From positions 1,674,001-1,738,000 of the forward strand of contig NZ_JBPJAQ010000001.1 in the NCBI RefSeq assembly GCF_051172195.1: a DNA stretch of 64,000 bases, in the 5' to 3' direction. This DNA is from Paludibaculum fermentans_A (GTDB taxonomy: Bacteria; Acidobacteriota; Terriglobia; Bryobacterales; Bryobacteraceae). How positions within the stretch are numbered: position 1 is the stretch's first letter; every line of letters begins with the position of its first letter. Made by a program: the position numbers and the translations under genes. This document shows, one piece after another, positions 44,201-51,885 of the stretch. The notes beneath the pieces were generated by a model that saw only the letters and a list, made by a program, of their open reading frames with translations, ran no database searches and was not told the origin of the DNA.

Positions 44201-44936
44201 GCGCCGGCCGGTTTCGAAGGGTTGGGGCTTCGACTTCAACTACACGCTATCGCACTCGTTCGACATCCAGTCGACGGCCGAGTCAGGAGCGGGCGGCGGC
44301 GGCGCGGTGATCCAGAACTCTTTCAACCCGAAGGAATCCTACGCCTCGTCGGACTTCGACATCCGCCACAACATCACGGCGAACACCGTGGTATTGCTGC
44401 CCTTCGGCAAAGGCAAGATGCTGCTGCACGACATCCCGGGCTGGGTGAACCAGTTCGTGGGCGGCTGGCAGGCTTCGATGCTGAGCCGGTACCGCTCGGC
44501 AATGCCGCTGAGCATCTCGGTGGGCGGCGTGTATCCGACCAACTACCTGAACGGCTCCATTGCGATCCTGAAGCCCGGCTCCACGATGCCGTCGACTGGT
44601 GTGCAGTACAACCAGAACGGCGCACCGAGCATTTTCGCCAACACCTCGGCTGCGAACAGCTTCTATGGGCAGTTTCCGGGCCGGGTGGGCACCCGCAACA
44701 TCATGCGGGGTGCGCCGCTGGTGAACTTCGACCTGTCCCTGGGCAAGACGTTCCTGCTGCCCTTTGAAGGCCACTCGGTACAGTTCCGCGCCGAGGCCTT
44801 CAACGCCTTCAACAATGTGAATTTCCAGGATTCGTCGCTGTCGCTGACGCTGTCGAGTCCCGGAACGTTCGGCCAATTCACCTCAACGGCTACCCAGGCC
44901 CGCGTGATGCAATTCGCCCTGCGTTACGAGTTCTAA
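41256..44936 (+). CDS. Oar-like TonB-dependent receptor, 1226 aa
   Basis: Signal peptide (1-18, ending LPLAAQ), carboxypeptidase-regulatory-like domain (about 20-105: VQGTVSDSQGATVPNAIVNI), plug (about 120-235, with VTLDGVDVNDNQ and VALVTKSGSNQYHGSLYE) and a long barrel ending ALRYEF. The start is GTG 41256 with AGGGGA 7 nt upstream. It is a single gene followed by a clear terminator. Its divergent pairing with the guanidine/urea operon may mean co-regulation and uptake of a nitrogenous compound, but small neutral solutes do not normally need TonB, so the link is weak. Confidence 0.9.
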   Translation: MYRLLLLLAVMLLPLAAQTSSVQGTVSDSQGATVPNAIVNITNTETSAARKTVTNDSGSYSFVQLPPGHYRVEAQAPGFRTQLQQVQLQINVPLTLNIKMELGLVTETVSVEADATSVNTQNATVGSPFTQTQIRQLPLQTRNVVELLSLQPGVTSQGNVMGAKRDQNNVTLDGVDVNDNQSAGTSNDDRGFFAALPVPLDSVQEFRVTVAGQGADQGRSAGGQVALVTKSGSNQYHGSLYEFHRNVKTAANDWFSNRAGIPRENLIRNLYGASVGGKIIKDRAFFFFNWEERKDRSASAQSRAVPTETMKAGTVRFRMNNGQVGELSPQELKAVDPLGLGSSQTMLDIMKQYPVGNDLAGGADRGLNFSLYRFNAPLTRNDRALVSKMDFNLDRSAKHTLMLRGTLADNSRDQVLAQFPGQDAAARNLDNSKGLAARYTAVISPTIVNVLSYGYTRLGIAQSGTPGPSITFGTLATLQNYTRGFGRFIPTQNLANDTTWMKGTHTVQYGVNFRFIQNDRNSFTTSYPSYSFSRNTLRGLGSDITDSINGYIRTKYGSSSLALSEATQVTNAMGALLGIVNQYSVTYNFGRDGKAVPVGDPISRSFATKEYEFYVQDSWKVRKDLTLTYGLRYGSFQVPYEKNGVQVVPTVDLEQYFAERVGASMAGVSGATMPNASLTYALGGPVNNGRGWFGRDNNNWAPRFGFAYAPVSDSFWGRLFGKGSVLRGGAAMLYDRYGSDMVVNFDQSGSPGLATQVTQPRNTNFSDSARYTGGSLPTLPAAPVNSGFPYTPPTILGGFNSNTGVAAHLVAPYSFLLNLSYARETKAGITVEVGYAGRMSRKGLLQQDFFQPLTEFKDPKSGQTWSQAAGILRNYYEQGITPAQVKANPGIIPKVPFFENMFPGAAGYEFAGSPTANYFFTTYGTYAGSDLDALNDMDRERQTDGSCISVLGCNTFFPLQNAGMRVWVNANNSSYNAGTLVVRRPVSKGWGFDFNYTLSHSFDIQSTAESGAGGGGAVIQNSFNPKESYASSDFDIRHNITANTVVLLPFGKGKMLLHDIPGWVNQFVGGWQASMLSRYRSAMPLSISVGGVYPTNYLNGSIAILKPGSTMPSTGVQYNQNGAPSIFANTSAANSFYGQFPGRVGTRNIMRGAPLVNFDLSLGKTFLLPFEGHSVQFRAEAFNAFNNVNFQDSSLSLTLSSPGTFGQFTSTATQARVMQFALRYEF

Positions 44937-44944
44937 AAACCAGG

Positions 44945-44998
44945 AGCCGTCCCTTCGCACACGAAACAGCGTGGCGCGGGGGGACGGCTTCTTCTTTA
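44945..44998 (+). terminator. Intrinsic terminator after the second TonB receptor
   Basis: AGCCGTCCC (44945-44953) pairs with GGGACGGCT (44981-44989), enclosing a 27-nt loop with minor internal pairing. TTCTTCTTT follows on the plus strand. It starts 8 bp after the stop codon. Confidence 0.75.
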
Positions 44999-45018
44999 TC
45001 CGGACGGGAACGGATGAG

Positions 45019-45483
45019 TTAGTTGGCTTCGGCGGCGCTGGCCGGGAACAGGACTTTGCGGACGGCATCAAGGACGCCGTTCAGGAAGGGTACGGCTTCT
45101 TCCTCGGAGTAGCGGCGGGCCAGCTCCAGGGCTTCGTCGATGACGACCGCAGGAGGGGTACCGACGTGCTTCATCTCGTAGACGGCCATGCGGAGCAGGT
45201 TGCGGTCGACGATGGGCATGCGCTCGAGGCGCCAGTTTTCGGCGCGTTTAGCGATGTAGCTGTCTAGCTCTACTACATTTGCCGAGGTTCCGCGGGCCAG
45301 GTTTTCCATGAAGGGGTCTTGACTGGGGGTCTCGGCCGGTTCCTCGCCGGTTTCTTCTTCGGTTTCGGCTGTGATGAGGGAGTCGTAGTAGACCCGGATG
45401 GCTTCGTCGATCGGCAGCTTGCGGACATCCCACAGGAAAAGAACCTGGACGGCGCGATGGCGCGATTTGCGTCTTGCTGGCAT
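45019..45483 (-). CDS. nusB: Transcription antitermination protein NusB, 154 aa
   Basis: All-helical NusB fold with the usual N-terminal RKSRHRAVQVLFLWD, RNLLRMAVYEMKHV and IDEALELARRYSEEEAVPFLNGVLDAV. NusB joins NusE (S10) at boxA in rRNA leaders to prevent early termination. There is an acidic insertion (about 41-60, TEEETGEEPAETPSQD) in the variable loop. It lies 13 bp downstream of ribH, the common ribH-nusB pairing. Confidence 0.94.
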   Translation of the reverse strand: MPARRKSRHRAVQVLFLWDVRKLPIDEAIRVYYDSLITAETEEETGEEPAETPSQDPFMENLARGTSANVVELDSYIAKRAENWRLERMPIVDRNLLRMAVYEMKHVGTPPAVVIDEALELARRYSEEEAVPFLNGVLDAVRKVLFPASAAEAN

Positions 45484-45496
45484 TCTGTCGGTTCTG

Positions 45497-45976
45497 CTAA
45501 CCCTTTGGGCTGAGCGACTTGAGTAGGTTTGCCATCTCGATGGCAGTCATCGCGGATTCGAAGCCCTTGTTGCCACCTTTAGCCCCGGCCCGGTCGATGG
45601 CCTGTTCGAGGGTATTGGTGGTGAGGACGCCGAAGGCGATGGGGATGCCGGTTTCGAGCGAGACGTGCGCGAGGCCTTTGGCGGCTTCGCCCGCAACATA
45701 ATCAAAATGAGGGGTTTCCCCTCGGATGACAGCACCCAGGCAGATGACGCCGTCGTGGCGTTTCTGGCGCGCGATTTGTGCGGCGACGACGGGCATTTCC
45801 CAGGAGCCGGGGACCTTGGCGATTTCGATATCGGTTGGGGCTACACCGGCGCGACTGAGTGCATCGAGGGCGCCGTTCAGCAACCGTTCGGTGATGAAGC
45901 TGTTAAAGCGGCTGACGATGAGGGCGAATTTCAAGCCCTTCCCGTCGAGGTTGCCCTCAAAGACCTTGTGCGACAT
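45497..45976 (-). CDS. ribH: 6,7-dimethyl-8-ribityllumazine synthase, 159 aa
   Basis: Standard-length lumazine synthase with the family motifs IVSRFNSFITERLLNGAL, VPGSWEMPVVA, GAVIRGETPHFDYVA (substrate phosphate and catalytic His region) and FGVLTTNTLEQAIDRAG. It condenses the ribityl-uracil intermediate with 3,4-dihydroxy-2-butanone 4-phosphate in the riboflavin pathway. No other rib genes are in the window. It is divergent from lepA across only 34 bp. Confidence 0.96.
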   Translation of the reverse strand: MSHKVFEGNLDGKGLKFALIVSRFNSFITERLLNGALDALSRAGVAPTDIEIAKVPGSWEMPVVAAQIARQKRHDGVICLGAVIRGETPHFDYVAGEAAKGLAHVSLETGIPIAFGVLTTNTLEQAIDRAGAKGGNKGFESAMTAIEMANLLKSLSPKG

Positions 45977-46010
45977 ATGGGATAATTAGGGGACTCTCCC
46001 AGTTTACAGC

Positions 46011-47825
46011 ATGGATCCCGCCTACATCAGGAACTTCTCGATCATCGCCCATATCGACCATGGCAAGTCGACTTTGGCAGATCGGTTGCTCGAATATACC
46101 GGCGCGCTTTCGCAGCGCGAAATGAAAGAACAAGTCCTTGATTCCATGGATCTGGAGCGTGAGCGCGGCATCACGATCAAAGCCCACGCAGTGCGCCTGG
46201 AGTACCACGCCGACGACGGCAATCTGTACCAGTTGAACCTGATCGATACGCCCGGTCACGTGGACTTTACATACGAGGTTTCGCGCAGCCTGCAGGCATG
46301 CGAAGGTGCGCTGCTGGTGGTGGATGCGAGCCAGGGTGTCGAGGCGCAGACCCTGGCGAACACTTATCTGGCAATCCATCACAACCTGGAATTGATCCCT
46401 GTTATCAACAAGATCGACCTGCCGTCAGCGGAACCGGAACGGATCAAAGAGCAGATCGAAAATATAATCGGGCTGGATGCGAGCGGAGCGGTGCTCGCCA
46501 GTGCCAAAAGCGGCATCGGGATCCATGAGATCTGCGAGGCGGTGGTGAAGCGGGTTCCGCACGCCAAGGGCGATCCGGACGCACCGCTGCGGGCCTTGAT
46601 CTTCGATTCATGGTTCGACCCGTACCGTGGCGTCATTATTCTGACTCGTATCCTCGACGGCAAGGTGAGGAAGGGCCAGAAGATCCGGCTGTGGACGACT
46701 GAAACGACATATGAAGTAGACGGGCTTGGCTTCCAGTCGCCGAAGCCGATTCCGTGCGATGAATTGAGCGCGGGCGAGGTTGGCTTCCTGTTCGCGAATA
46801 TCAAGACGGTGTCGGACGCGAAGATTGGCGACACGATCTACGAGGCGGCACGGCCGATTACGGAACCGCTGCCGGGCTTTGAAGAGATGAAGCCGATGGT
46901 GTTCGCGGGTCTGTATCCTATTGAGAGCCATGAACACGGGTTGCTGCGGGATGCTCTCGAGAAGCTGCGGCTGAATGATTCGGCCTTCAACTTCGAGCCT
47001 GAGAATTCGGTGGCGCTGGGGTTTGGATTCCGCTGCGGGTTCCTGGGTCTACTACATTTGGAGATTGTGCAGGAGCGGCTGGAGCGCGAGTTCCAGATCG
47101 ACCTGATCACGACGGCTCCGGGTGTACGGTACCTGATCACGTTGGGTAACGGCGACGTCCTGGAAGTGGACAATCCCACCAAGTGGCCGAATCCGAGCGA
47201 GATTATCAAGATCGAAGAGCCAATCATCGACGCGACGGTGATCACCCGGGAAGAGTACCTGGGCGAGATCCTGAAGTTGTTGGAAGAGAAGCGCGGCGAC
47301 CAGAAGAAGTTCGAGCACATTGGCGGCGGCCGCGTGATGCTGGTGTATGAGATGCCGCTCAACGAAGTCGTGCTCGACTTCTACGACCGGCTGAAGTCAG
47401 CTTCGCGGGGCTATGCCTCACTCGACTACCATCTCTCGGGCCATCGCATTTCGCCGATGGTGAAGATGGACGTGCTGGTGGCGGGCGATCCGGTGGATGC
47501 GCTGTCGATTATCGTCCACAAGGATTTCGCCTACGACCGCGGCAAGGGGCTGATCGAGCGGCTGCGGAAGCTGATTCCTCGGCAACAGTTCGAAGTGGCG
47601 CTGCAGGCGGCGATCGGGGCGAAGATCATTGCTCGCGAGTCGATTGCGGCTTTGCGGAAGAACGTGATTGCCAAGTGCTACGGCGGCGACATTTCGCGCA
47701 AGCGGAAGCTGCTGGAAAAGCAAAAAGAAGGCAAGCGCCGGATGAAGCGGGTGGGCCGGGTGGAGATACCGCAGGAGGCGTTCCTGTCGGTGCTGAAGGT
47801 GAGCCAGGGCAGCAGCGAAGACTAG
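46011..47825 (+). CDS. lepA: Elongation factor 4 (LepA), 604 aa
   Basis: A translational GTPase with G1 AHIDHGKST, G2 region ERGITIKAHAV, G3 DTPGHVDF and G4 NKID. It carries the EF-G-like domains and the LepA-specific C-terminal domain (VIAKCYGGDISRKRKLLEKQ KEGKRRMK region). Length is typical. It acts on the ribosome during translation and assembly. ATG 46011 is 34 bp from the divergent ribH start, and no strong ribosome site is visible. The stop lies 9 bp from the end of a convergent gene. Confidence 0.97.
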   Translation: MDPAYIRNFSIIAHIDHGKSTLADRLLEYTGALSQREMKEQVLDSMDLERERGITIKAHAVRLEYHADDGNLYQLNLIDTPGHVDFTYEVSRSLQACEGALLVVDASQGVEAQTLANTYLAIHHNLELIPVINKIDLPSAEPERIKEQIENIIGLDASGAVLASAKSGIGIHEICEAVVKRVPHAKGDPDAPLRALIFDSWFDPYRGVIILTRILDGKVRKGQKIRLWTTETTYEVDGLGFQSPKPIPCDELSAGEVGFLFANIKTVSDAKIGDTIYEAARPITEPLPGFEEMKPMVFAGLYPIESHEHGLLRDALEKLRLNDSAFNFEPENSVALGFGFRCGFLGLLHLEIVQERLEREFQIDLITTAPGVRYLITLGNGDVLEVDNPTKWPNPSEIIKIEEPIIDATVITREEYLGEILKLLEEKRGDQKKFEHIGGGRVMLVYEMPLNEVVLDFYDRLKSASRGYASLDYHLSGHRISPMVKMDVLVAGDPVDALSIIVHKDFAYDRGKGLIERLRKLIPRQQFEVALQAAIGAKIIARESIAALRKNVIAKCYGGDISRKRKLLEKQKEGKRRMKRVGRVEIPQEAFLSVLKVSQGSSED

Positions 47826-47834
47826 GTTTCGCTG

Positions 47835-48332
47835 CTACTTCGCCAGGCTTTTGAGGCGCTGGCGGACCTCTTCCATCGCTTTGGGGCTAGATAGACCGGA
47901 AAAGCTCCAGGCCACGTTTCCATTTCCATCCAGCAGGACTACGAGCGGATCGTCGTCCTTTGGCGGTTTCAGGATCTGGCGCCACTGTTTTTCGCCCTGA
48001 TAGAGCAGTACAGCGTGATCCTGCTGGGCGGCAGGCATGTCCTTGCGCATGCCGCTGCGGATCATGGGCCGCACGAAGCGCGGCGCGGCTTCCAGCATCG
48101 CCACCGACCAGACGGCCTGGCCGTCACGGATTAGCGGATCGGTCCAGGCGCGGGTGGCCTCGCCCGCTTTCTTACTGAAACTCCAGACAAGTATGGCCGG
48201 TTTGGCTCCGAAGGCCTGGGGGATGGTGAGTTTGCGTCCTGTCAGGGTCTCAGCCTGGGTTGCGGGCAATGGTTGGCCCACCGCTAAGAACGCTACCGCG
48301 GCCGTCAGAACAAAGCCCTGCAGGATCTTCAC
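47835..48332 (-). CDS. Secreted thioredoxin-fold, ATP10/YtfJ-like protein, 165 aa
   Basis: A signal peptide (1-27) precedes a thioredoxin-like fold without a CxxC pair (PAILVWSFSKKAGEATRAW at the usual first strand; PLVVLLDGNGNVAWSFSG near the end). The pattern recalls the ATP10/YtfJ families, whose bacterial roles are unclear. No redox activity is expected without the cysteines. It shares 4 nt with the end of the SGNH hydrolase gene and follows it as a pair. Confidence 0.65.
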   Translation of the reverse strand: MKILQGFVLTAAVAFLAVGQPLPATQAETLTGRKLTIPQAFGAKPAILVWSFSKKAGEATRAWTDPLIRDGQAVWSVAMLEAAPRFVRPMIRSGMRKDMPAAQQDHAVLLYQGEKQWRQILKPPKDDDPLVVLLDGNGNVAWSFSGLSSPKAMEEVRQRLKSLAK

Positions 48333-48979
48333 GGGAGAACCTTCGCTACAGAAGCCGACACTTGGGCGGCGAGCGCATCGTAGCCTTTCGCGTTGAAGTG
48401 AACTCCATCTGGGACGTGGTAGTCGGGGTGATCCTTAATCACTTCGAAGAGGTCGTCGACGGGCAGGCCTTCCTGCTTCGCAAACGCCACGGCGAGTTCG
48501 TTCCGTTTGATCATGCGGGCGGTCTTGGGCGCAACCTGATCCAGGTGCTCCTTCACGCGGACATCGGTGGTGGTGGCCCAGATGATGCGAGCCTTCGGCG
48601 CCAGGCGGCGGAGGGTGGCCAGCATTTCGGGCAGGGCCGCGGCGTAGGCGTCCTCGCTATAACCGTCGCCGTGCATGCCGTTGTTGAAGTGGATGACGTC
48701 GAACGCCTGCTCGTGCAGGACGAGGGAGACCTGCTCCAGCAGCGCCGGATCACCGAGGCTCTTGGAAGTGGCCAGCCTGGCTACATAAGCCTTGTCCTTG
48801 AGAAGAGTTTCCACCTGTTTGCCATAGCCGCGCGTGATGGAATCGCCAATGAGCAGCACGCGCGGCAGGGCGTGGACATTGGTGTCGGGCATCCAGACAT
48901 CGAGCCATTCGATGCTCTCGCGGACAATTTGCCCATGGAGGGGGAGCAGCAGGACGGCGAGCAGGAGAAGGGTCTTCAT
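48329..48979 (-). CDS. Secreted SGNH/GDSL-family hydrolase, 216 aa
   Basis: Signal peptide MKTLLLLAVLLLPLHGQ, then the SGNH blocks: nucleophile S47 in LLIGDSITRGYG, a Gly and Asn block around HFNNGMHGDG, and the final Asp-His pair in PDGVHFNAKG. It should cleave an ester, often an acetyl group on a polysaccharide. ATG 48979 gives the cleanest signal peptide; an in-frame ATG at 48994 adds five residues. Neither has a strong ribosome site. It overlaps the ATP10-like gene by 4 nt. Confidence 0.82.
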   Translation of the reverse strand: MKTLLLLAVLLLPLHGQIVRESIEWLDVWMPDTNVHALPRVLLIGDSITRGYGKQVETLLKDKAYVARLATSKSLGDPALLEQVSLVLHEQAFDVIHFNNGMHGDGYSEDAYAAALPEMLATLRRLAPKARIIWATTTDVRVKEHLDQVAPKTARMIKRNELAVAFAKQEGLPVDDLFEVIKDHPDYHVPDGVHFNAKGYDALAAQVSASVAKVLP

Positions 48980-49046
48980 GGGTATGTCGATCATGCTAGC
49001 AAGGCACGGAGGTGGCGGCCATGCGCAGAAAAAAACCTGCCACCGC

Positions 49047-49073
49047 TGTCGATCCCCTGCGCCGTGAATCGAC
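49047..49073 (+). promoter_or_regulatory. Candidate ECF42-dependent promoter
   Basis: TGTCGA (49047-49052), a 17-bp spacer and CGAC (49070-49073) match the published ECF42 signature of TGTCGA at -35 and CGA at -10. It lies about 80 bp upstream of the first DGPF gene, in a cluster that encodes an ECF42-type sigma factor, so it probably drives the cluster in an autoregulatory loop. Confidence 0.6.
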
Positions 49074-49155
49074 GCAAGGATAGAGCCCAACTGGAAAGGC
49101 TGAGGGATGCAGACCGGACCGGGGGGCACGGAAATTCAGAAGGGACGTGACCTAA

Positions 49156-49596
49156 ATGCGATTCATGATGATTGTCAAAGCGAACGCGGATTCAGAGGCG
49201 GGCGTGATGCCGAGCCGCGAGTTGATTGAGGCGATGGGACGGTTCAACCAGGAGCTGCTGGATGCCGGAGTTTTGCTGGGCGGAGAAGGCTTGCACAGCA
49301 GCGCGAAGGGCGCACGGATTGTGTCATCGGGTGGCGGGAAGACCGTGGTGGACGGACCGTTTCCGGAGACAAAGGAACTGATCGCCGGTTTCTGGCTGTT
49401 GAAGGTCAATTCGCGGGAGGAAGCGATCCAATGGGGGTTGAAGTGCCCGGGTCCGATGGAGGGTGAAGAAGGCGTGTTGGAACTCCGCCAGGTCTTCGAT
49501 GCCTCCGATTTCCCGGCCGATGTGCTGACGCCGGAAGAGGCTGCCCACGAAGAGGCGATGCGGACGCAGCTTGAGAAGACCGCTGGGAAGGTTTAG
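49156..49596 (+). CDS. DGPF/YCII-domain protein, 146 aa
   Basis: A YCII-related ferredoxin-like domain containing the name-giving DGPF motif (TVVDGPFPETKEL) and the family N-terminus MRFMMIVKANADSEAG. Function is unknown, although such genes are the standard neighbours and targets of ECF42 sigma factors. AGGGA lies upstream of ATG 49156. The C-terminus has a charged extension (about 115-146). It is first in the four-gene cluster and a paralogue of the third gene. Confidence 0.85.
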   Translation: MRFMMIVKANADSEAGVMPSRELIEAMGRFNQELLDAGVLLGGEGLHSSAKGARIVSSGGGKTVVDGPFPETKELIAGFWLLKVNSREEAIQWGLKCPGPMEGEEGVLELRQVFDASDFPADVLTPEEAAHEEAMRTQLEKTAGKV

Positions 49597-49610
49597 TTCA
49601 GGAGAAGACC

Positions 49611-50024
49611 ATGAAGCTGATCAGCTATCTCACATTTGACGGACAGGCCGAAGAGGCTTTCAAGTTTTACGAAAAAGCCCTGGGCGGCAAGATTACCGCG
49701 ATGATGCCCCATGCGGGTACGCCGGCCGAGGCGCATGTGCCGAAGGAACAATTGGCGAAGATCATGCATGCGCGCCTGGAGGTTGGCGACCAGGTACTGA
49801 TGGCGTCGGACGCCATGGTGAATCACTACAAACAGCCGGCCGGCATTTCGGTGTCGGTGAATGTGAAATCCGCCGAGGAGGCGGAGCGCATCTTCAACGC
49901 GCTGGCCGATGGAGCGAAAGCGGTGACCATGCCGATTCAGGAGACGTTCTGGTCGCCGAAGTTCGGGATGCTGACCGACCGGTTTGGGATCCCGTGGATG
50001 GTGAACTGCGAGCCGGCAAGCTAG
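49611..50024 (+). CDS. PhnB-like VOC-family protein, 137 aa
   Basis: A glyoxalase/VOC-fold protein of the PhnB type: KLISYLTFDGQAEEAFKFYEKALGG at the start and KFGMLTDRFGIPWMVNCE at the end. The group includes epoxide- or toxin-modifying enzymes and many of unknown function. AGGAG lies 6 nt before ATG. It sits 14 bp after the first DGPF gene, and a strong hairpin follows it. Confidence 0.86.
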   Translation: MKLISYLTFDGQAEEAFKFYEKALGGKITAMMPHAGTPAEAHVPKEQLAKIMHARLEVGDQVLMASDAMVNHYKQPAGISVSVNVKSAEEAERIFNALADGAKAVTMPIQETFWSPKFGMLTDRFGIPWMVNCEPAS

Positions 50025-50032
50025 AAAGGGTA

Positions 50033-50062
50033 AAAGGGGGCGCTGTGGTGGCGTCCCCCTTT
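50033..50062 (+). terminator. Strong hairpin inside the ECF42 cluster
   Basis: AAAGGGGG pairs with CCCCCTTT, with an inner CGC/GCG pair around a 7-nt loop. It lies shortly after the PhnB-like gene and about 70 bp before the second DGPF gene. There is no T-run beyond TTT, so it may attenuate rather than end transcription. Confidence 0.5.
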
Positions 50063-50129
50063 GGTCTCCGGTGGGGATGCAACCAACCCGCAGTGAGGGA
50101 AGACGCGCGGGTGGGGAAGGAGGGTGAGC

Positions 50130-50552
50130 ATGCGATTCATGATGTTGATGATTCCAAAGGGATATGAGGATGCGAAGCCCGGGACGATGCCCGATCCGAA
50201 GGCAGTGGAAGCGATGATGGCTTACAACGAGAAACTGCAGAAGGCCGGGGTGCTGTTGGCCTTGGACGGGCTGCACCCGCCGTCGATGGGCGTGCGGGTT
50301 TCGTTCAGGGCCGGGCAGCCGGCAGTGACGGATGGTCCGTTTCCCGAGGCGAAGGAAGTGGTGGGCGGCTATTGGATGATCCAGGTGAAATCGCGGGAAG
50401 AGGCGATTGAATGGGCGACGCGGTGCCCGGGGTCGGACAGCGAGATGATCGAACTGCGGCAGGTGATGGAGTTCAACGATTTTCCTCCAGATGTAAAAGA
50501 AGCGGCGAGAGCGTTTCCGGAAATGCAGGAAAAGACGGGACAGGCAACGTAA
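50130..50552 (+). CDS. DGPF/YCII-domain protein, 140 aa
   Basis: A second YCII-related protein, with MRFMMLMIPKGYEDA at the start and the DGPF motif in AVTDGPFPEAKEV. It aligns along its length with the first DGPF gene, so they are likely tandem paralogues. ATG 50130 is preferred over GTG 50124 because AAGGAGG lies 6 nt upstream. It lies 52 bp before the sigma factor gene. Confidence 0.85.
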   Translation: MRFMMLMIPKGYEDAKPGTMPDPKAVEAMMAYNEKLQKAGVLLALDGLHPPSMGVRVSFRAGQPAVTDGPFPEAKEVVGGYWMIQVKSREEAIEWATRCPGSDSEMIELRQVMEFNDFPPDVKEAARAFPEMQEKTGQAT

Positions 50553-50604
50553 TCGCCCTGACGCCCTTGCGGGTGCGGCGCGGAAGGTGGTGTGATCGGT
50601 AGTT

Positions 50605-51885
50605 GTGACAGCTACCGATATACACCGGGCGATCGAAGCAGTCTGGCGAATAGAATCGGCGCGGCTGATTGCCGGATTAGCGCGTATTGTGCGCGATGTC
50701 GGCGTAGCCGAGGAACTGGCGCAGGATGCGCTGGTGGCGGCGCTGGAGCAATGGCCGGAGTCGGGGGTGCCCCGCAATCCGGGCGCCTGGCTGATGGCTG
50801 CGGGCAAGAATCGCGCCATCGACCACCTGCGCCGTAACAAACGCATTGAGCGGAAACACGAAGAGATAGGGATCGAGCTGGAGGCCCGGCAGATGGCCGT
50901 GCCGGAAGTGGAAGCTGCGCTGGACGATCCCGTTGGCGACGATCTGCTGCGATTGGTGTTCACAGCCTGCCACCCGGTGCTGGCGCCTGAGGCGCGTGTG
51001 GCGCTCACGCTGAGGATGCTGGGCGGCCTGACGACGGGCGAGATCGCGCGTGCCTTCCTGGTCTCAGAATCCACTGTGGCCCAGCGGATTGTGCGGGCGA
51101 AGCGGACCCTGGCCGAAAAGCAGGTGCCCTTCGAGGTGCCGCGGGGCGAAGAATTGGCGGCGCGGCTGACTTCGGTCACCGAAGTCATCTACCTGATCTT
51201 CAATGAAGGTTATGCGGCGACGGCCGGCGACGACTGGATGCGGCCGGGTCTGTGCGACGACGCGTTGCGGCTGGGGCGTATCCTGGCGGAACTGGCTCCG
51301 CAGGAACCAGAAGTGCACGGCCTGGTGGCAATGATGGAATTGCAGGCGTCCCGGGGGCGTGCGCGTGTGGGGCCAAAGGGCGAGCCGGTGTTGCTCTATG
51401 AGCAGAACCGGTCGCTGTGGGATCAACTGCTGATCCGGCGCGGGCTGGCTGCGCTCGACCGGGCCTACAAGCTGGGCGAGGCGCAGGATGGTGACGTGGG
51501 GCCGTACGTCCTGCAGGCGTCGATTGCGGCGTGCCATGCGAGAGCGAACACGCCTGAACAGACCGACTGGCGGCGGATTGCCATGCTCTACCGCGAACTG
51601 GTGCGGCTGCAGCCGTCCCCGGTGGTAGAGCTGAACCGCGCGGTGGCAGTGGGTATGGCGTTCGGGCCGGCCGCCGGCCTGGAATTGGTGGATGCGCTAT
51701 CGGCGGCGAATGCTTTGGAAAACTATCACCTGCTGCCGAGCGTGAGGGCCGATTTCCTGATGAAGCTGGGCCGGATGGACGAGGCCCGGCTGGAGTTGGA
51801 ACGGGCGGTATCGCTGGCGCAGAACGGGCGGGAAAAGGCGCTGCTGGCTGAGCGAGTGCAGAAGTGTGTGGCCGCTACTTCTTAG
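50605..51885 (+). CDS. ECF42-group RNA polymerase sigma factor with C-terminal TPR-like extension, 426 aa
   Basis: Regions sigma-2 (about 20-85, AEELAQDALVAALEQWP) and sigma-4 (about 110-165, LTTGEIARAFLVSESTVAQRIVRAK) are followed by a helical extension of about 250 residues typical of ECF42 (VTEVIYLIFNEGYAAT, then TPR-like repeats to the end). In studied ECF42 members the extension is needed for activity and no anti-sigma factor is encoded nearby, as here. GTG 50605 is the start seen; no strong ribosome site precedes it. It probably activates the DGPF-PhnB-DGPF genes upstream. The 3' end overlaps the convergent kinase gene by 11 bp. Confidence 0.88.
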   Translation: MTATDIHRAIEAVWRIESARLIAGLARIVRDVGVAEELAQDALVAALEQWPESGVPRNPGAWLMAAGKNRAIDHLRRNKRIERKHEEIGIELEARQMAVPEVEAALDDPVGDDLLRLVFTACHPVLAPEARVALTLRMLGGLTTGEIARAFLVSESTVAQRIVRAKRTLAEKQVPFEVPRGEELAARLTSVTEVIYLIFNEGYAATAGDDWMRPGLCDDALRLGRILAELAPQEPEVHGLVAMMELQASRGRARVGPKGEPVLLYEQNRSLWDQLLIRRGLAALDRAYKLGEAQDGDVGPYVLQASIAACHARANTPEQTDWRRIAMLYRELVRLQPSPVVELNRAVAVGMAFGPAAGLELVDALSAANALENYHLLPSVRADFLMKLGRMDEARLELERAVSLAQNGREKALLAERVQKCVAATS

